Source: Rotaria sp. Silwood1
Lineage: Eukaryota; Rotifera; Eurotatoria; Philodinida; Philodinidae
Assembly (NCBI GenBank): GCA_905250075.1
Contig: CAJNOP010000355.1
Coordinates: 109,360-173,359 of the forward strand
DNA length: 64,000 nt
Direction: 5' to 3'
Shown here: piece by piece, positions 33,912 to 57,899 of the stretch
Layout: every line of letters starts with the position of its first letter
How positions within the stretch are numbered: the stretch's first letter is position 1
Position numbers and translations under genes: made by a program
The notes under the pieces: model-generated
What the model was told of the DNA's origin: nothing
The model's database searches: none
The model's input: only the letters and a program-made list of their open reading frames with translations

Positions 33912-36456
33912 CTAATTATATGCTCTATTTCGAATAAATTAAAAAAAGAAACTTATATAATACATCAAAAGCACTTCAAAAGTTATTTTTTGTGTTAGCC
34001 ACTTAGATAACTGTTCGATAGTTGATTTTAATGTTATTTTTCAAAGTATTGTTTCTTATAAACAATGTACTTGGGCATTCGATTAAGCCAGTTTATGAAA
34101 ATCATTTTTGATGATTAACATTAAATTCCATTCAATGTCGTTAGTATTTTCGTTTTGAAGGCAAAATGAACTAACATAGACTCAGATCTAGTGATATACT
34201 ATATGTAGATGTGACTTCCGATCAACAACACCCGTTAATGTTCAAAACTTTTCGTAGTCTTGCATTTTCATGAGCTAATTTCCGTTTATTACACCATAAT
34301 GGTATGAACTTGATATATAATACTTATTCGGATATTCAATAATTGCTTGAACAACATTAAAAGTTTCTTTGGTTTTATTTCCAATGCTGAAAAGTAATCT
34401 GTTGAAATTAATAAAACCAATTGATTCGTATACAATGTACACGTATTAAGTTGTCTCATGTTCACATTAAATGGGCATAGTTTTAAAATATTTTCATGAG
34501 ACTTGACCATACATGTGGAAAATATTATATCACTAATTGGAAAGACATGCAAGAATACAAAAAAAAGTTCGAGACTTCGAAGTTTAAAATTTTGTAAATA
34601 ATCTTCAATATGTCTAAACATTAGTTGCATTGAAATTAAATCTTTTTGAAGAGTCGTTCATTTTATATGGAATAGACACTTTTGAAAAATATAACAAAAA
34701 AAAAAGTGAACAATTTATTACAACAACAATATCAATATTTTAAAAACATTTTTATTGAAAGTTACTCGAAGTGTTAATGATTCTTTTCACTTTGTACTTT
34801 TAATTTTATGTTTACGCTAGACGAAATATTATGTGTCTAATTCAGATTCAAGCTGTTCAACTGATCTGTAGTGACTAAGTTCGAAAAAAAGTTGTAGGAG
34901 AAGGTCTAGCCATCGTTCAAAACTGAAAATAAGATATAGTGACTTAAAAAATTATTCAGTTAGGTGTATTTTCAATTCTTTTTTTTTGCAACAAGAATTA
35001 TTGAAGATGAAAATAATAGCTACTTTTCAAAGGATAACCCAAATTCGTTTTTTTCTATGTTGTGTCATATGAAAGCATAAGTTTTTTCATTTGATAGACA
35101 ATTGTTTGTTCTATCACTCTAAGTAATTCAAACTGAATTTTCGGAGTTGAAAAACGGAGGTTTTGGTTAGTCAGAAACTCTATCCTAAGAAAACTACCAA
35201 TCGTTTTTATTTTGAATAATTCTTATTAAAAATAAAATTCTCTATAACAAAAACAATATAATTAGCATTAATGAGAGTGAAAAAATTGAAAATACATCTG
35301 ACCGAATAATTTTAACAGTCATTGTACTGGAGAAGGCTTCTGCTATTATTCATCGGTCTATTCTTTGAGGGTGTGACCATGTTATAAATACTGATTTGTG
35401 CGAAGTTTTTATCAAAACAAATGAATAAATAGTTATTTTTTCCTTACAAACAGTCATGTATATAATTATAAAATAAACGATATGTAAATTTCCTTGATTT
35501 TAGTTTTTGTCTATTCAAATCATATGAAATTTTCCAAATATGTTGAGACTATGCTAACATTTTAGGTTCAAATGTCATTCAAGAGATATTAATTAAACAA
35601 CAATTCAAAAGAAAAAAAGTTTATTAATTAACATACAAAATTCTCTATATGCTTTCATTCTATATATTTTTAAAAAAAAAATCTTACTTATCTAGAGACA
35701 GAAAAATGACAAATTTAATATCTTGAAAACCTCTCAAAAAATAATTATCTATTAATAGAAGTAGTATATATTTATATCAAACAGGAAAAGAAATAGTAAT
35801 TGAATGTTTGTTCGAAAATTCTGAAAAGTATAATCAAATGCATTTATCATATTTCAATTAATCTTATCGAACAATACAATTCATACGAAGAGAATATTTT
35901 GTTTAAAGTTCTCATATCATAACTCATAAATATTAATTTTAACTTTTGAATTATCTATTCTCTTAATAAGAATTTTCTAAATAATTCGTAGGCAGAATTA
36001 ATAAAAATTTACTTTTCTTTTGATATAATAAAGAAAGAGTATATATATATATTTAGAATTCAACATTTGTTTATTATATATAGACGCCTTCGTATTTATT
36101 GTTTGAAATGATTAGCTATTATTCTACATTATATCATCTATGACATATGTTTTTATAATCATCAACAACTATGATCGAATATGTGTCATTTCACATTAAT
36201 TTAAATTGATCTTGTATGTCTATATACTTTTTAATATTTATATGTCACGCATATGTAAATTTGTTGAACACACAACAACAAAGAGAAAGAAAAAAAAAGA
36301 AAGTAGCAACTAATAATAATAATAATTGACGAAAAAAAAAAAAGAAGAAAACGAAAAGGACATGTTTACATATACAAGTTATTTGTTTACAGACCTACAT
36401 AGACAGACAAACAAAATCGGGATATTTATTTCAATGAGATCAATCAATGTGAAATT
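33912..36456. other. Convergent intergenic region, 2.5 kb
   Basis: AT-rich DNA between the peptide gene (+) and Mi-2/CHD (-). No exon, RNA gene or structured repeat recognised. Confidence 0.55.
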
Positions 36457-45686
<9,230 letters not shown>

Positions 45687-48600
45687 GATAACTTTTTTTT
45701 TGTGTGTGTTTTTAATTGTTAGTATATCATCTAGAACAATTGAATATAATGAAAGAAAGACGAACGAATTATGTCTCCCATCTTGATTTTTTTTTTGTTC
45801 GTTCCTCTATAATGCCGTCCGTCTATTAATGATGATCAGTTAACTGAGACATTAATTGAACTCTTTCTTTCTATTTGGCAAGATATACAATGTAATTTAT
45901 TTGGCGCTACTATCATTGTATATGATGAAAAGAATATAGTGACATTGAAATTTTGTAAAAATATTCTTGATCCAATAAGAAATATTTAATATATGTTTAA
46001 ATAGATAGCGCTGGAGAATGAGAGAAAAAAGGTTTTTCTTTTTTGCATTCGTTGAGGAATTTTTTGTTTGGATTTCTTCAAAAAAATATGTATTTCATAC
46101 TAAAATTAAACTGTTTGATACTGTAATAAATAGAATAAGGGATTAGAGTTATTTTTTTTTAATTTGAATTGCGTATCAGGAATGCGCAAGTTTGAAACCT
46201 GGAACTAAAAGAAAACAGCTGTTCTAACTAGAGCTGAAAGATTACAGTTAATTAGTTTATGATTTATTTAACATCAAAATCAATTTCGAAAGAAAATTTA
46301 ACCGGTGATTTTATTTTCTAAAAATGAAAAGATTATATCATTAAAATTTTTCAGAAGTTGTATTTCAACATTTGTTTTTTTTTGCTTGTATGTGTTACTT
46401 AAATGAATCTAAAGATCTACAATAAAATGGTTATGCGAATGGCTGATGATGGCATGGTATGAATTCAAATTTTACACAAATAATAGTAATACATATTGTT
46501 GTTCGCACCGCTGAAAATAGACTTATATACTCTCTTGTGATATATTTTGGTTTTTAATAAAAAAATATTAGCGCGGCCATTTATTTAGGTGTACCCATTA
46601 TAATAGGAACCAGTCAAAAACTTGCTAATTGCATTATATTAATATTTTTTTATTTTTATTTTGGCTGTGATGTTTCGAAATTGATCTTAGATAGATTCAA
46701 TAATTTGATTATGTTTTTTATATCAATCTTGTAAAATTGAAGCTAATGGGTTGATTTAATAAAAGAATATATGAAATGGACATTGAAAGCTTAACAAGAT
46801 TATGGTTAGTAGATAAGAAATCAGCAATGAGATTGACTTGAATGTCGAAAATTATAATATATATATTTTTTTTTGGTATTAGACGGGTAAACAAATGCCG
46901 ACTTTATGATGAAATGCTGAAAGATATTAGAAAAAACCAAAAAGCGTTCGATTCTCAATAACGTGTAGATTATTTATTTATTCTTATTAAAAATAAGACA
47001 TATTTTACTAAAATAGAAAATACCGCTATAATTGTATATTTCGTTTATAATATTATCAAAAAATCTCACTTTAGCACGACACGTCCACTGACGAGAGAAC
47101 CTCTTCAGGTGTAAAATCGAGATGATATTTATTTGGTGAGTAATAGAGATAACTAGAGTACTTTGGTATCTGGACTTTTGCTTCTGATTTATCGAAATTT
47201 TACTGAATTTGTCAATAGAAAGCTGTGATCCTCTACAGGTCATCTAAAAAGTCAAGTTTTGATTTCAAACATTGCAGGAACTCATCAAGAACTTTGTTTC
47301 TACAAATTTTCAAGTCAAAAATCGATTTTCCAGGTGAGTTGAGGAGAGTCACAGTATTTTTGTATTGGAAAATCTGATAAAATTTCGATCGCTCAAAAAA
47401 CTAAATCATTCTAGACTTTTCTATTACTCATCAAATTAATGTCATCTGAGGCAAAAAAGCAATTTGACATCTGAAGAGAGACACCTTTATAACACGGTTT
47501 TCAGCAAGTATTTGTAACATCATGATAGTAGGAGGCATTTTAGATATTCTACTACAGTTTAAAATATAATATTAAATTTGATTCGAAATGATACACATCT
47601 GTTGATCAGTCGTTTTGGTCATAGCTTTTTTAAATATATCTTTTTTAATTTGACAGTTTTGTTTTTATAGATATGATTCATAGATATATCGTATAAATGT
47701 ATTGCAGATAAGAAATAAGCAAAATACTGTTGTTTTTGTTTTTGTGATACTATGTGCGAAATGTTTTTGTATTCTTGACAATAAATACTCAATTAAAAGG
47801 AATTACGGGATTAATTCATATCTGTTCGTTTTCTTCAAAATGCAGTAACAATCATTATTGAACTGATAGCAGTTTGTATTGATGACACAAAATTTTCTAT
47901 TTCTCAGTCTATAGATTACTTTCTTCCTATGAAAAGAATCAAGAAAATTTTTAATTTATAGTAGTAAAATTTTATTGAAGAATGATTCTATTGCTATTTT
48001 TAAACAATATCATAATAATCATGTTCGATTGTTTTACGTTTTTTATCATTACTGACAGAAAAATATTTATATCAAATTCGTTTAATAATTTAGAATAAGG
48101 CGCTTAGTAATAACGACAATTGAATGTTGAATGCAAAAACTTAGACCAAATAATTATTAAAATATTGAAAATCATAACAAAAATATTTGCTTTAGTAATC
48201 ATAGAATTATTAAATAGAAATGTAATTATGACACTAAAGAAAGTTAATAGATGTTTATCTAATTTCGGTCAATGAAATTTCAATGTTGAAGAACTACAGA
48301 AATTTATTTTTAACTATTGTTTATTCAATGATAATGAATAAAATTCTATCAAGTACAAAACTGAACATTTTCTATACCAATCATCAACTTAATATTCTAT
48401 TACTTTCCGTTCTAACAGACTTATTAGCCGAACGGAATACTGACTTAATCCTTTTACCCTCAATTATAGTTTCAAACAAGCAACTAATAAAACACCCACA
48501 CAAATAAAATATTGATCTCGTGCTTATGCAACTGATATTGATAGAACAATTAAATCCATTAGATTTTTTTGCTGAATACACTCGAAAAAAGAATCCTTAT

Positions 48601-49758
48601 TGTCAAAAATTCAAAAAATAAAGTTTTCAAGATCATATGGAAAACGATTTCGACAAAAAAAAGAAGCCAAGACAAAACAAGCATATGTTTTTTTTTTTAA
48701 TCAACTGATAGTTCATACGGTTCACCACAAGTAACATAGAATTAGTGGTAAAACACATGGTTGGAGTGTTTTTGTTTCATTATATTTCTGCTCATGTTCA
48801 CATCAGTTGACATTCGGAAAGAATAAAGAATTAAACTTATATAGACTTTAACATATGATCGTATCACAATTATCTTATTGAAATAAAAATTTATGTAGAT
48901 AGATTCAATTGATTCTTCATGTATTTGAAAATATACATTGTTATTAATTGATTTATAATTATACAAAAAGGAAATGAATTTTCTTTTGTTGCTATTACGA
49001 TCGTATGTTTATCTTACTGAGTACAACAGAATTTTTTTTTTGTTTTTTAGAAATAATTGTGTTTTCAAAATGTCGTTAATCTTCATATATCTGATTGAGG
49101 TAAATGACAAACAGATGTGTTCTAGATTTATTTATTATTATTTTATATACATTCCAAGTTTTTCTTTTGTTCTATAAATAAACTTATATGCATTAAATTT
49201 CTTTTAACAAAACAAAAAAATAAATAAATAAAAATGAAAAAGATTTTGTTCATTTATTAATAAGAAATTACATATGAAAACTTTCAAAAACCAAAAAAAA
49301 AACAACAAAAGTAATAAACCGATACATAAATCGGCAAGTCTTTATTAATATATATATATATTGTGTTTAAAAGATCGTGGACGAGTTAGATTTGTGTTTT
49401 TTTATTTCTATTTGATCGACTTCTTCTATATGTTATTGCAAATTAATAACAGAAGATGATTATGTTTTTTTTTTTGAAGTAACAATAACACAAGTTGCAA
49501 AACTAAGTATTAATTCTCGATTCAATGAATTCTTTAAAATAATAAAGAAAACATCTGATTACTATTTTGCTACTGTATACAAAATAAGTTAATCTTATTG
49601 TATTATTTTGTTCTAATAATCTGTTGTTCATAAAAAGATATGTATGAGTATTCTTGTTCTTAGTCAAAACATATGTTCATGCGTCGCCAAAAAAAAGAAG
49701 ACACTTGACTTAGTTTTCACATTAAACAATCTAGTTAATCATGAAAAAAACACGACTC
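45687..49758. other. Intergenic region, 4.1 kb
   Basis: AT-rich DNA between Mi-2/CHD and the GPCR gene, both on the minus strand. Short open frames (46974-47243, 48283-48507, 48974-49177) have no recognisable content. The stretch around 47.0-47.5 kb is less AT-rich and could be an old interspersed repeat. No RNA gene seen. Confidence 0.5.
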
Positions 49759-49896
49759 TTATACAGTACTTTCCATTCTATCGAGTGTCTCTTTAATGTC
49801 ATGATATTTGACATTTATTATTTTTCGTCGTTCTGATGTATGAATACAGCTGTCAGCTGTCTTTGCTGATTTTTGATTATTATTAGTATAGTTATT

Positions 49897-49932
<36 letters not shown>

Positions 49933-51598
49933 TCGTTGTTTTCGATTAGTTATATTTGCTGTTGATAAACATTTAAATTTAAAATAATTTCTTAATGGTG
50001 TATGTTGAAGAATTTCACGAATTACTTGATAAACTTCTTCACGAAATTTTTTACCAGTTATAAAATAAATATAAAATTCTAAAACCGTATCAATTAATGC
50101 TAACATACGTAAAATAAGATAAACATTTGAAGTTTTTAAATCTTCTGTTACACGTGTACGATTTGAACGATAACTTGATTTAACATAAACATATATACTT
50201 GCTATACTATTTGTTGTTAAAAATACACAACTTGTTGTTAATGTTATTGTTGTTTCATAACTAACATCTTTTTTTGTTAATTGATTTGCCATAGCTCGTA
50301 TAGATGAACGTGATGGATCTGTACGACGAAAATCTTTTGGTGTTAATATACCATTATGTTGTAAACCTATTCGTGATATACGTTTTGGTGGTGCTTTTAA
50401 AACATAAACAATAATAACAATATTTGTTGATGCAACAATTGTAAATGGTATTAATGATGATACAATAAAATTAACTATTGGAGCATTATATACTAATTCT
50501 TGTGTTGTTTGAAAACCACTAAAAGAAAAATAACCCATCTGTCGACCAAATAATATATTACAATAAGTAAATGAATGATTTCTATCATCGATTAATGTTG
50601 TATCATTAACTAAATTTGGATAATAAAAAATATGCCAATTATATATTAAACCACATAACATCATTAATAGAATAAGTATAAATACATGTAAACGTGTTGG
50701 TTGTGGTAAATATTTTGAATGTACTATTGTTATAAGTCGTACTGTACAAGCAAGTATAACAAAACCAATTGACCATGATACAAATATATCACTACTACGT
50801 GATAATACACATAATAATCGAGATTTATTTATTTGATCATCTTGTACAAAAAATTTTGTATCAAATATAAATGTCCATAAAAGTGGAACTGTATCGAATA
50901 TTGTTTTTAATAAAAGAAGTAAACCAGTTGATGTACCACGAAGCTTAAATTAAATGAACAAAAAGAAAAGAAAAGATTAGATAAGATTGATTGAAAAATA
51001 CAAACCGGTTTTCGAAGAAATATAATACAATTAAAAACTTTTCCAAATAAACCAAATGTTATAAGAACAACAGCCATTATTTGTAAGATGTTTGCATATC
51101 TATCTTAACAATAAATAGATTTATAATCAGTATTTCAAATATATTACAACACATTAACTTTATAAAATATTAATCAAACGATTCTATATTATGCATGTTA
51201 TTCAATATTATAGAAAATATTCATTGATCCGTATGGCGCTTGAACTCTGCCGTCCTCTCTTTGTTCAAGTACTGCTTTTCATCTTAAGAGTCTATCTACT
51301 TCCTGTTAATATATTTTCGTTTATTCAAATACAATAAAAATACTGTTTTGTGTTAATTGAACGATACTAAAGCAAAATTAAGTATTATAAAGTATATATT
51401 TCAAAAACAAAAATGAAATTTAACTTGTAAAATTGTTCTTTTGTACATATTTCTTATATTTAAGATATATATTTAATTAAAAATATATAAAATATTTTAT
51501 CTGAAGTATATTTGAACTCTTCATTTTTTGTTCTTTATTATATGTTAATTAAATTTGAGATCAAAATCGGACAATATTCTTCGTCTTTTTTTTTCTTC

Positions 51599-51631
<33 letters not shown>

Positions 51632-51848
51632 AATATATTCCCTGAAGAATTCTCGCCGAATGTTATCTTTAATAGAATTTCTGATCAATATTTATAATTT
51701 ACTTTTCTGCTGTATTAATATATAATGTTGTATGACGTTGTGAACATTGATTTATACATTCAATATCATAAGAATCATTACCAACAAGTGCACCACTTTT
51801 ATTTGCACTATGACATGTTCCTATACATATGATTAAATCGTCACCCAT
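49759..51848 (-). CDS. Rhodopsin-like GPCR, peptide-receptor type
   Basis: Three exons (51848-51703, 51099-51006, 50943-49759) give 474 aa with consistent phases. A short Cys-containing extracellular N-terminus with NKS and NDS glycosylation sites leads into TM1 (LQIMAVVLITFGLFGKVFNC). Further hydrophobic segments correspond to TM2-TM7, with TM3 preceded by Cys in RLLCVLSR and ECL2 holding FTYCNILF. The DRY motif at the end of TM3 is replaced (TVRLITIV), and the NPxxY region reads LIDTVLEFYIYFITGKKF followed by a basic helix 8. This resembles the FMRFamide/myosuppressin-receptor-like class expanded in rotifers. The ligand is unknown. The cytoplasmic tail contains a run of eleven Asn encoded by (AAT)n at ~49893-49931. 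The start is tentative; the frame stays open to 51947. Confidence 0.85.
51593..51628. repeat. (AT)n microsatellite in GPCR intron 1
   Basis: A dinucleotide AT run inside the first intron of the GPCR gene. Confidence 0.85.
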
Positions 51849-53921
51849 TATATATATATCATTGTTAATTTGATAATCAAATTTTATAAATCTAGAATAG
51901 AAAACTAACACCGATTTTTTTTTGTTAATAAGAAATAAATGACTCAATTTATTTGATAGATTTCTTTTTCTTGTCTATGTTTGCATGTTAGTTCGTCATT
52001 CGCTTTCTTAATCTCCTAGTATGACAAACAACATATATACAAAACTAGCGAAAAAAAAAAAGAAGAAAAACAAGAAAAGAGACACAAGAAAAAAAAAAAA
52101 CTTCACTTTATGTACCACGAACTCTCTGTTCGAGGACAACTAACTATTGATAGACAAGACGACTCAATCTATATGAAAGTTCTGTGATAGATAAATAGTC
52201 GATTAGAATCCATGGAGACATAGAAAAAAGTTTTTTGACATTTACTAATTATATATTATCAATAATATCCAAAAAAAGAATAACGTTATGGTTACTTTCG
52301 TATTCAGAATATTTTTAAGATGATCTATAACATATTTGACGTCTAGATTTTAATGATTCGTTTACATATGCGCATTAGAGATAAAAAAAAGAAAGAATTT
52401 TGGATGAATAAATTTCATTGAGCTTTAAATATATAGTAATCTAAGTTTATGAAGGCTATACTTTATATATTATACGTCATTTTGTTTTTTGAACTCGATA
52501 TATCTATTATCTATAATATATTATTCTATAAAGTCGTAAAATATACAACTATCTTATTTATAATTTACCTTATTGATAGAAAGACAAAACAAGTAAATAA
52601 AATGAAAATATCATAGAAAAAAGTTACATAGTAAACCGTCTATTTGGTTCAGTAAATATGCGGATATGTTCAATTGAATTCTCTCTCTCGATTCTAGTTG
52701 ATTGAACCGCAATAATCTATTTAGATTCATACTCTATCAACAAGAACTAGATGTGCATGAAATGATCTCTACATAGAAAAGCAATTCTGTTTTTACTCTC
52801 TAGTCTATCATTGTAAAAAAAAAAGAATGTCACTCTTTGATGTGTGCGTGTTTTATTCAGTAGATTCTTATTCAAGTGTTAATATTGAAACATCTATCCA
52901 AATCAGTACCAAACAAATATATATATATATATGCGTCGAAATTTTGTTACTACTCAATCATACCTGATTACAGTTATAAAGATATTTTTTTTTATTGATC
53001 AGAGAAAAAAAAAAAGTCATCAATAGAATTGGCATGTGCCATCGATTTTTAACTCTCATGAGAAAATGACTACAAGCGTAAAGTAGAACACTATGGAACA
53101 AGATTTTTCTTTCCCATGAGATAGACAAAATAATTAAAGTTCTGCATAAACATTCAGATGTTCGCTGCCTTAGAGAAACCAAGAATGACGGAAGTTGTCA
53201 AGAATATATCGGAATAGAAACGCTTTTCTTCATTTTTCTTTCTTCTTTTTTTTTTTTTAATATTATTTATCTTGTAATTAAACTCACAGAATTATATGTA
53301 AGTGAATAAATAATTTTTATATTCTACCTGATAGAAAATAAAAAAGAAGAAAAAAATCTTACAAAAGAATAAGATTTTCTTTTTTTTTGTACTATTGAAC
53401 TAATTTCAATCATTAATATCTAATGTAATCAAGTGGAGATCTACTTACATTCGTTCGTCAAACAACATATATCTCTTTCTCTCTCTCTCTCTCTCTGTCT
53501 TTTTTCTTCTTTTCTTTTGAGAACAATCAGAACTTACATATCGTCTAAGTGCATCTAATCGACTGAATAGACAAAACGAAGAGCAACAATTTTTTTTTCT
53601 CGGCAAATTCTTTTCGATTATCGCTTATTATTATCTATCCTTGAATTGCCGACAAGTGTACATGAATAAATGAATAACGAAACTCTATATATACGATTGA
53701 GTTGATTTTTTTAATGAGATACATTGGCATTTTATTTATTATTGCTAATTAATGAAGAACAAAAACAAAAAAAGCGCATAAATACAAAAAAAAAAAAACA
53801 CAAAATAATATAATAATAATTCAAATATTAATTAAAAAAACAATGCTGACTAGAGCTTTCTATTACATTGTTGAGCGAAGACGATAGAGAATACTGTTCA
53901 TCATAAATGAAACATATTGAA
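51849..53921. other. Intergenic region, 2.1 kb
   Basis: AT-rich DNA between the GPCR and GNB5 genes. It contains a (CT)n microsatellite near 53472-53496 and several poly-A/T runs. No gene seen. Confidence 0.55.
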
Positions 53922-55513
53922 TTAAGCCCATACCTATTTTAGAAAAAGTTTGAAATATATATATGTTTTTTTTTTAAACAATAATCTTACTCGAATAGTA
54001 GTATCCCATGATCCAGTACCTAATGCTGTTCCATCAGGTGATACTTTTAATGAACTTACACGATTTTCATGACCGTATAATGTAACTACACGTGATCCTT
54101 TTAATGTATCCCAAACATTAATACAATAATCACTGTAACCACCAAATAGAAGTCGACCTAAGTAAAAAAACAAAACATTCGATTACATTTTCAGTAATAA
54201 TAATAATGTTTTGTTTGCTTTACCACTTAAAGAAAAATCAACAGCATTACAAGAAAATATAATTGATTCTTTTTTATATATTGCTACTTGTCGATCAGCA
54301 CGTAAATCAAATAGACGACACTAAATTTTAATATTAAAAAAAAAAAAAAATAATTAAAATTTTTTTTGTTTTTTTTCTTACAGTTGCATCATCTGACGCT
54401 GAAACAAATGCATCTCCACTTGGATAAAATCGAACAGCATTAACATCTGATTCATGACCTTCAAATGTTTGAACATAACTACCTGTACGAATATCCCATA
54501 CCATAGCAATATGATCAGCACTCTAAAATAATTAATAATAAATTAATTAAAAAATAAATTTTAATCGTACAGCTGAGACAAATATATTTCCAGCTTCTGA
54601 TGGTGATATGTCAATATCCATTACATCAGCTTGATGACCTTGAAATGTTTGTATTGGTGTACTACTTTCAATATCCCATAATTTAGCTGTACTATCACCA
54701 CTAGCTGTTAATAACTAAAATTAAAGCAATTACAGAAACAAAAACAAAAAAATGACAATTGTTTTTTTTTTTTAATTAAATTTATTTATTACCTGTTGAT
54801 CTGAATGTACAAATTTACAAGCTGATATATAATTTGCATGTGTAGCAACAACCTTTTTATATTTATTAGCATCATCATCAATATTCAATGAATATAATGT
54901 TAATTTATTGTCTAGACCTCTGTAAATAGAAGTTAAAACTTTTTTTAATGAGTATTTTTTATTTTGTTTTCTATTATATTCTTTACCCGCACGCAACAGT
55001 AGTAGCTGATGGTGAATATGCACAAGCTAATACCCATGTTGTTGGCATTGTAATAACATTCTTTAGAATAAAAATAAAGTTTTTGTTTTTTATAAAAAAT
55101 AACAGACAAAACAAAAAAACCATAACTACTTACTTCTTTATTCGTTGTAAATGCATCCCAAAGAATTAATTTTCCATCTTGTGATGTACTAACCATATGT
55201 CGTTTATCATATGACCAATCAATAGCTAAAACTTTTCCTTGATGACCTTTTAAAATTCGTCGTGATTTTGTTGAAAATGGTGGTAATGGATCAAGTTTTT
55301 CCGCAACAATGGTTACTAAAGAAAACAAAAAAAAAAAAAAAATTGAATTAAATAACTAGTTAATTAAAAGACAAAAGCAAAAAACAAAAAAAAAAGAATT
55401 TTTTGTGACATACGTTCCATATCATTAAATTTTGCACGTTCTTCTTCAAGTCGAGTTTTTAATATTTCAGCTTCACGAACAAGATCATCGATTGATTCCG
55501 TTATAGCAGACAT
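53922..55513 (-). CDS. GNB5: G protein subunit beta-5
   Basis: Nine exons (55513-55414, 55315-55134, 55060-54987, 54919-54793, 54714-54571, 54522-54382, 54320-54224, 54157-53991, 53933-53922) give 347 aa with consistent phases. The N-terminal coiled coil ([19 protein letters not shown]) is followed by seven WD40 blades, with markers [61 protein letters not shown] and [17 protein letters not shown]. The last exon is only 12 bp and supplies the family-typical C-terminus VWA after TTIR. FTTNKE and the DLRADR/KESIIF stretch favour beta-5 over beta-1-4. Beta-5 pairs with R7 RGS proteins through their GGL domain to speed deactivation of Gi/o signalling in neurons. A TTTTTCCAG acceptor lies 17 nt upstream of the ATG. 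Confidence 0.96.
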
Positions 55514-57899
55514 CGTTATCTTTTTTTTTCTGGAAAAATCACAAAATAAATGAGAAACAACAACTAATCCATAGTTTATTCTATGGAATTTGCGCGTTGC
55601 TAAGTATGGCGATAGTAGCAGAAAACATCAGTAGAATAATTCTTTAAAAGAACAAGATAAACTACAAACGATTCTATCGTATTCAATAAGAAACGCAGTT
55701 CTTTACATTTGAAATAACATATGTAAATATAATAAATGCAATTGAAAGCATTAGCCAAAGTACATTTTGATGGATATTTAATTTTCAATGAAAGACAAGT
55801 CTATACGAATACTGAGATTTGTGTATTGTCGTAATACATTGAACATTCGAAAGAAAAAAATATACAATACTGTTCAAAATTGATTCTAACTAATATTTCA
55901 TTTATTATCTCACTAACTATCAACGTTTTTCAATGTGAGCTTGTTGTACTAAAACAAAAAATTACGCAAAAGTGATGTTCATTGATTTGACTAAACACTT
56001 ATATATCATATACTATGTCACGAAAACTATATAGTCGAAAACTATATTTCTTTTCAAGGTCTTTGAACAATATCGAGTTTCATTTAACAGCACGCGTGAT
56101 AAAACAATTGTAATCAAACTCAACTCATCGGTTGTTAGTTCTGCTCAGCTTATAAGTTTTGATTGTTATTGAAGATGTCGCCGGAAAAAAAACCATTAGT
56201 TAGAAGAATGAATCAATGAAGATAATAGTAGCATCGTCGTCTAAGCATCATATATTATGACATATTAAAAACGACAATGTCATGACAGATAATAACAAAT
56301 AATGAGGTTGAAGAGCAGTAAATTACAAACGAGAGATAAATGAGTAAAAGACTATTACAAAGAACATTCTAGAATTTTTAAGACAAACTCCTATTTATTT
56401 ATTCAAGCTTTTAACAGAATATATCAATCATTACCATGTATAAAAATAGACAAAAAGAAAAAATAAAAAGAACTCAATACTTATATTTTCAAAGTATAGT
56501 TATTTGTTAATTAACTGGTTTATTCTTTTGTTCTTTGTTGAAAATATTAATATGGACTTTTTTTTTTCTTACTATATGATTATATTTGACGATGATAGAG
56601 ATATACAATAGAAAATGAGAAAAAAGAAATAAATTGTTTGAACAGAGTTTTTTTTTGATGAATAAAAGTAGATTTGAGACATTTTATACAAAAGTAGGCA
56701 TGAATTTTATTATGAATACCTTCATATCTTGTATTTTCGAATTCAATAGAATGTTTCAATGAAAATTTTCTCATTTTTACTAGAGATTTCTTTTGAAACA
56801 TATTTCTTTTTCAAAATCATTAGATATACGACTTCCTATTGTGATCTATTTAATATAAGTAGTTTTTTTTACGCTAAATCTCTGTTAAGTCATCTGTTGA
56901 AGATATAATCCATTTTTTAGCATCACTATATTTATTGGATATAAAAAATTTTAGCCTAAAGAAAACCCTTGTCAAAATTCATAAGCTTACTGTCTTTTTT
57001 TTGAGTCAAACCTAAAATGACAAGAATTTTTTAATCCTTATGTCGCCCAATATTAAGCAACACATTTCCTTCGAACCAAAAATATTACTCAAATTCGAGG
57101 TCTTGTTTCATTCTGTACTATTAACACATAAATGTAGAAGAACAGCGTTGCAAATTAGTTAAGGAAAATCAAAAAAAAAATTGATTTCTGATAGTAGAAG
57201 TCACTTGCTGAAACTCTTTCTTATAAAACATTGTTACTTATGGTAATATTCTAGAATAAATTACATTTTTGAGTTTGAGTATCGAAAAACATTGAAAGAC
57301 TAACTTGTTGATCAGAATTTATTTTAAAGTTAAACCAACAATATAAAAAATTTAAGTTTAAAGAAAAGGATACAGAAATTTTCGAACCAAAGTTGAATTG
57401 TATTTTGATAATCTCAATAAAATTTTCTAATTAGAATTGATTAAAGTTTACCGGAATATTTATAAAACAAATTTCGCAAATGATTAGACCAGGATAACTT
57501 CAGAAAGGTTTGTGTTCTTGCTGTATGTTTATCTAGTTATTGAAATAGTCTTTCATAGAATACTTGAAATTCAAGTTTGAATACTTAGGCAGGGCAGACT
57601 ACTCTGTTAAACTGATGCAATACCTAGATTTTATTTCGCTAGAAAAGTATGACAGAATAATTACAAATATTCTATTTTTATGATGTTTATTCAAGTATAA
57701 ACCTATAGAAAAGAAAAACATGCCTTTCGAAATCTATTTCTGATTTTTGAGTCTTTTTACTCGAGAAAAAGTGTTTTTTTTTTGCATGAAAAAAACCCAA
57801 AATCTTGATGTTGAAATTAGTAAGGTATGAAGAGCTCACCTTACCCTGCTCTACTTTAACCTGTACTGTGAACATCTCTGGTCTATATTTCTTATAATG
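55514..57899. other. Intergenic region, 2.4 kb
   Basis: AT-rich DNA with no recognisable exon. Short frames (55600-55788, 56580-56801, 57687-57875) lack family signatures. Confidence 0.55.
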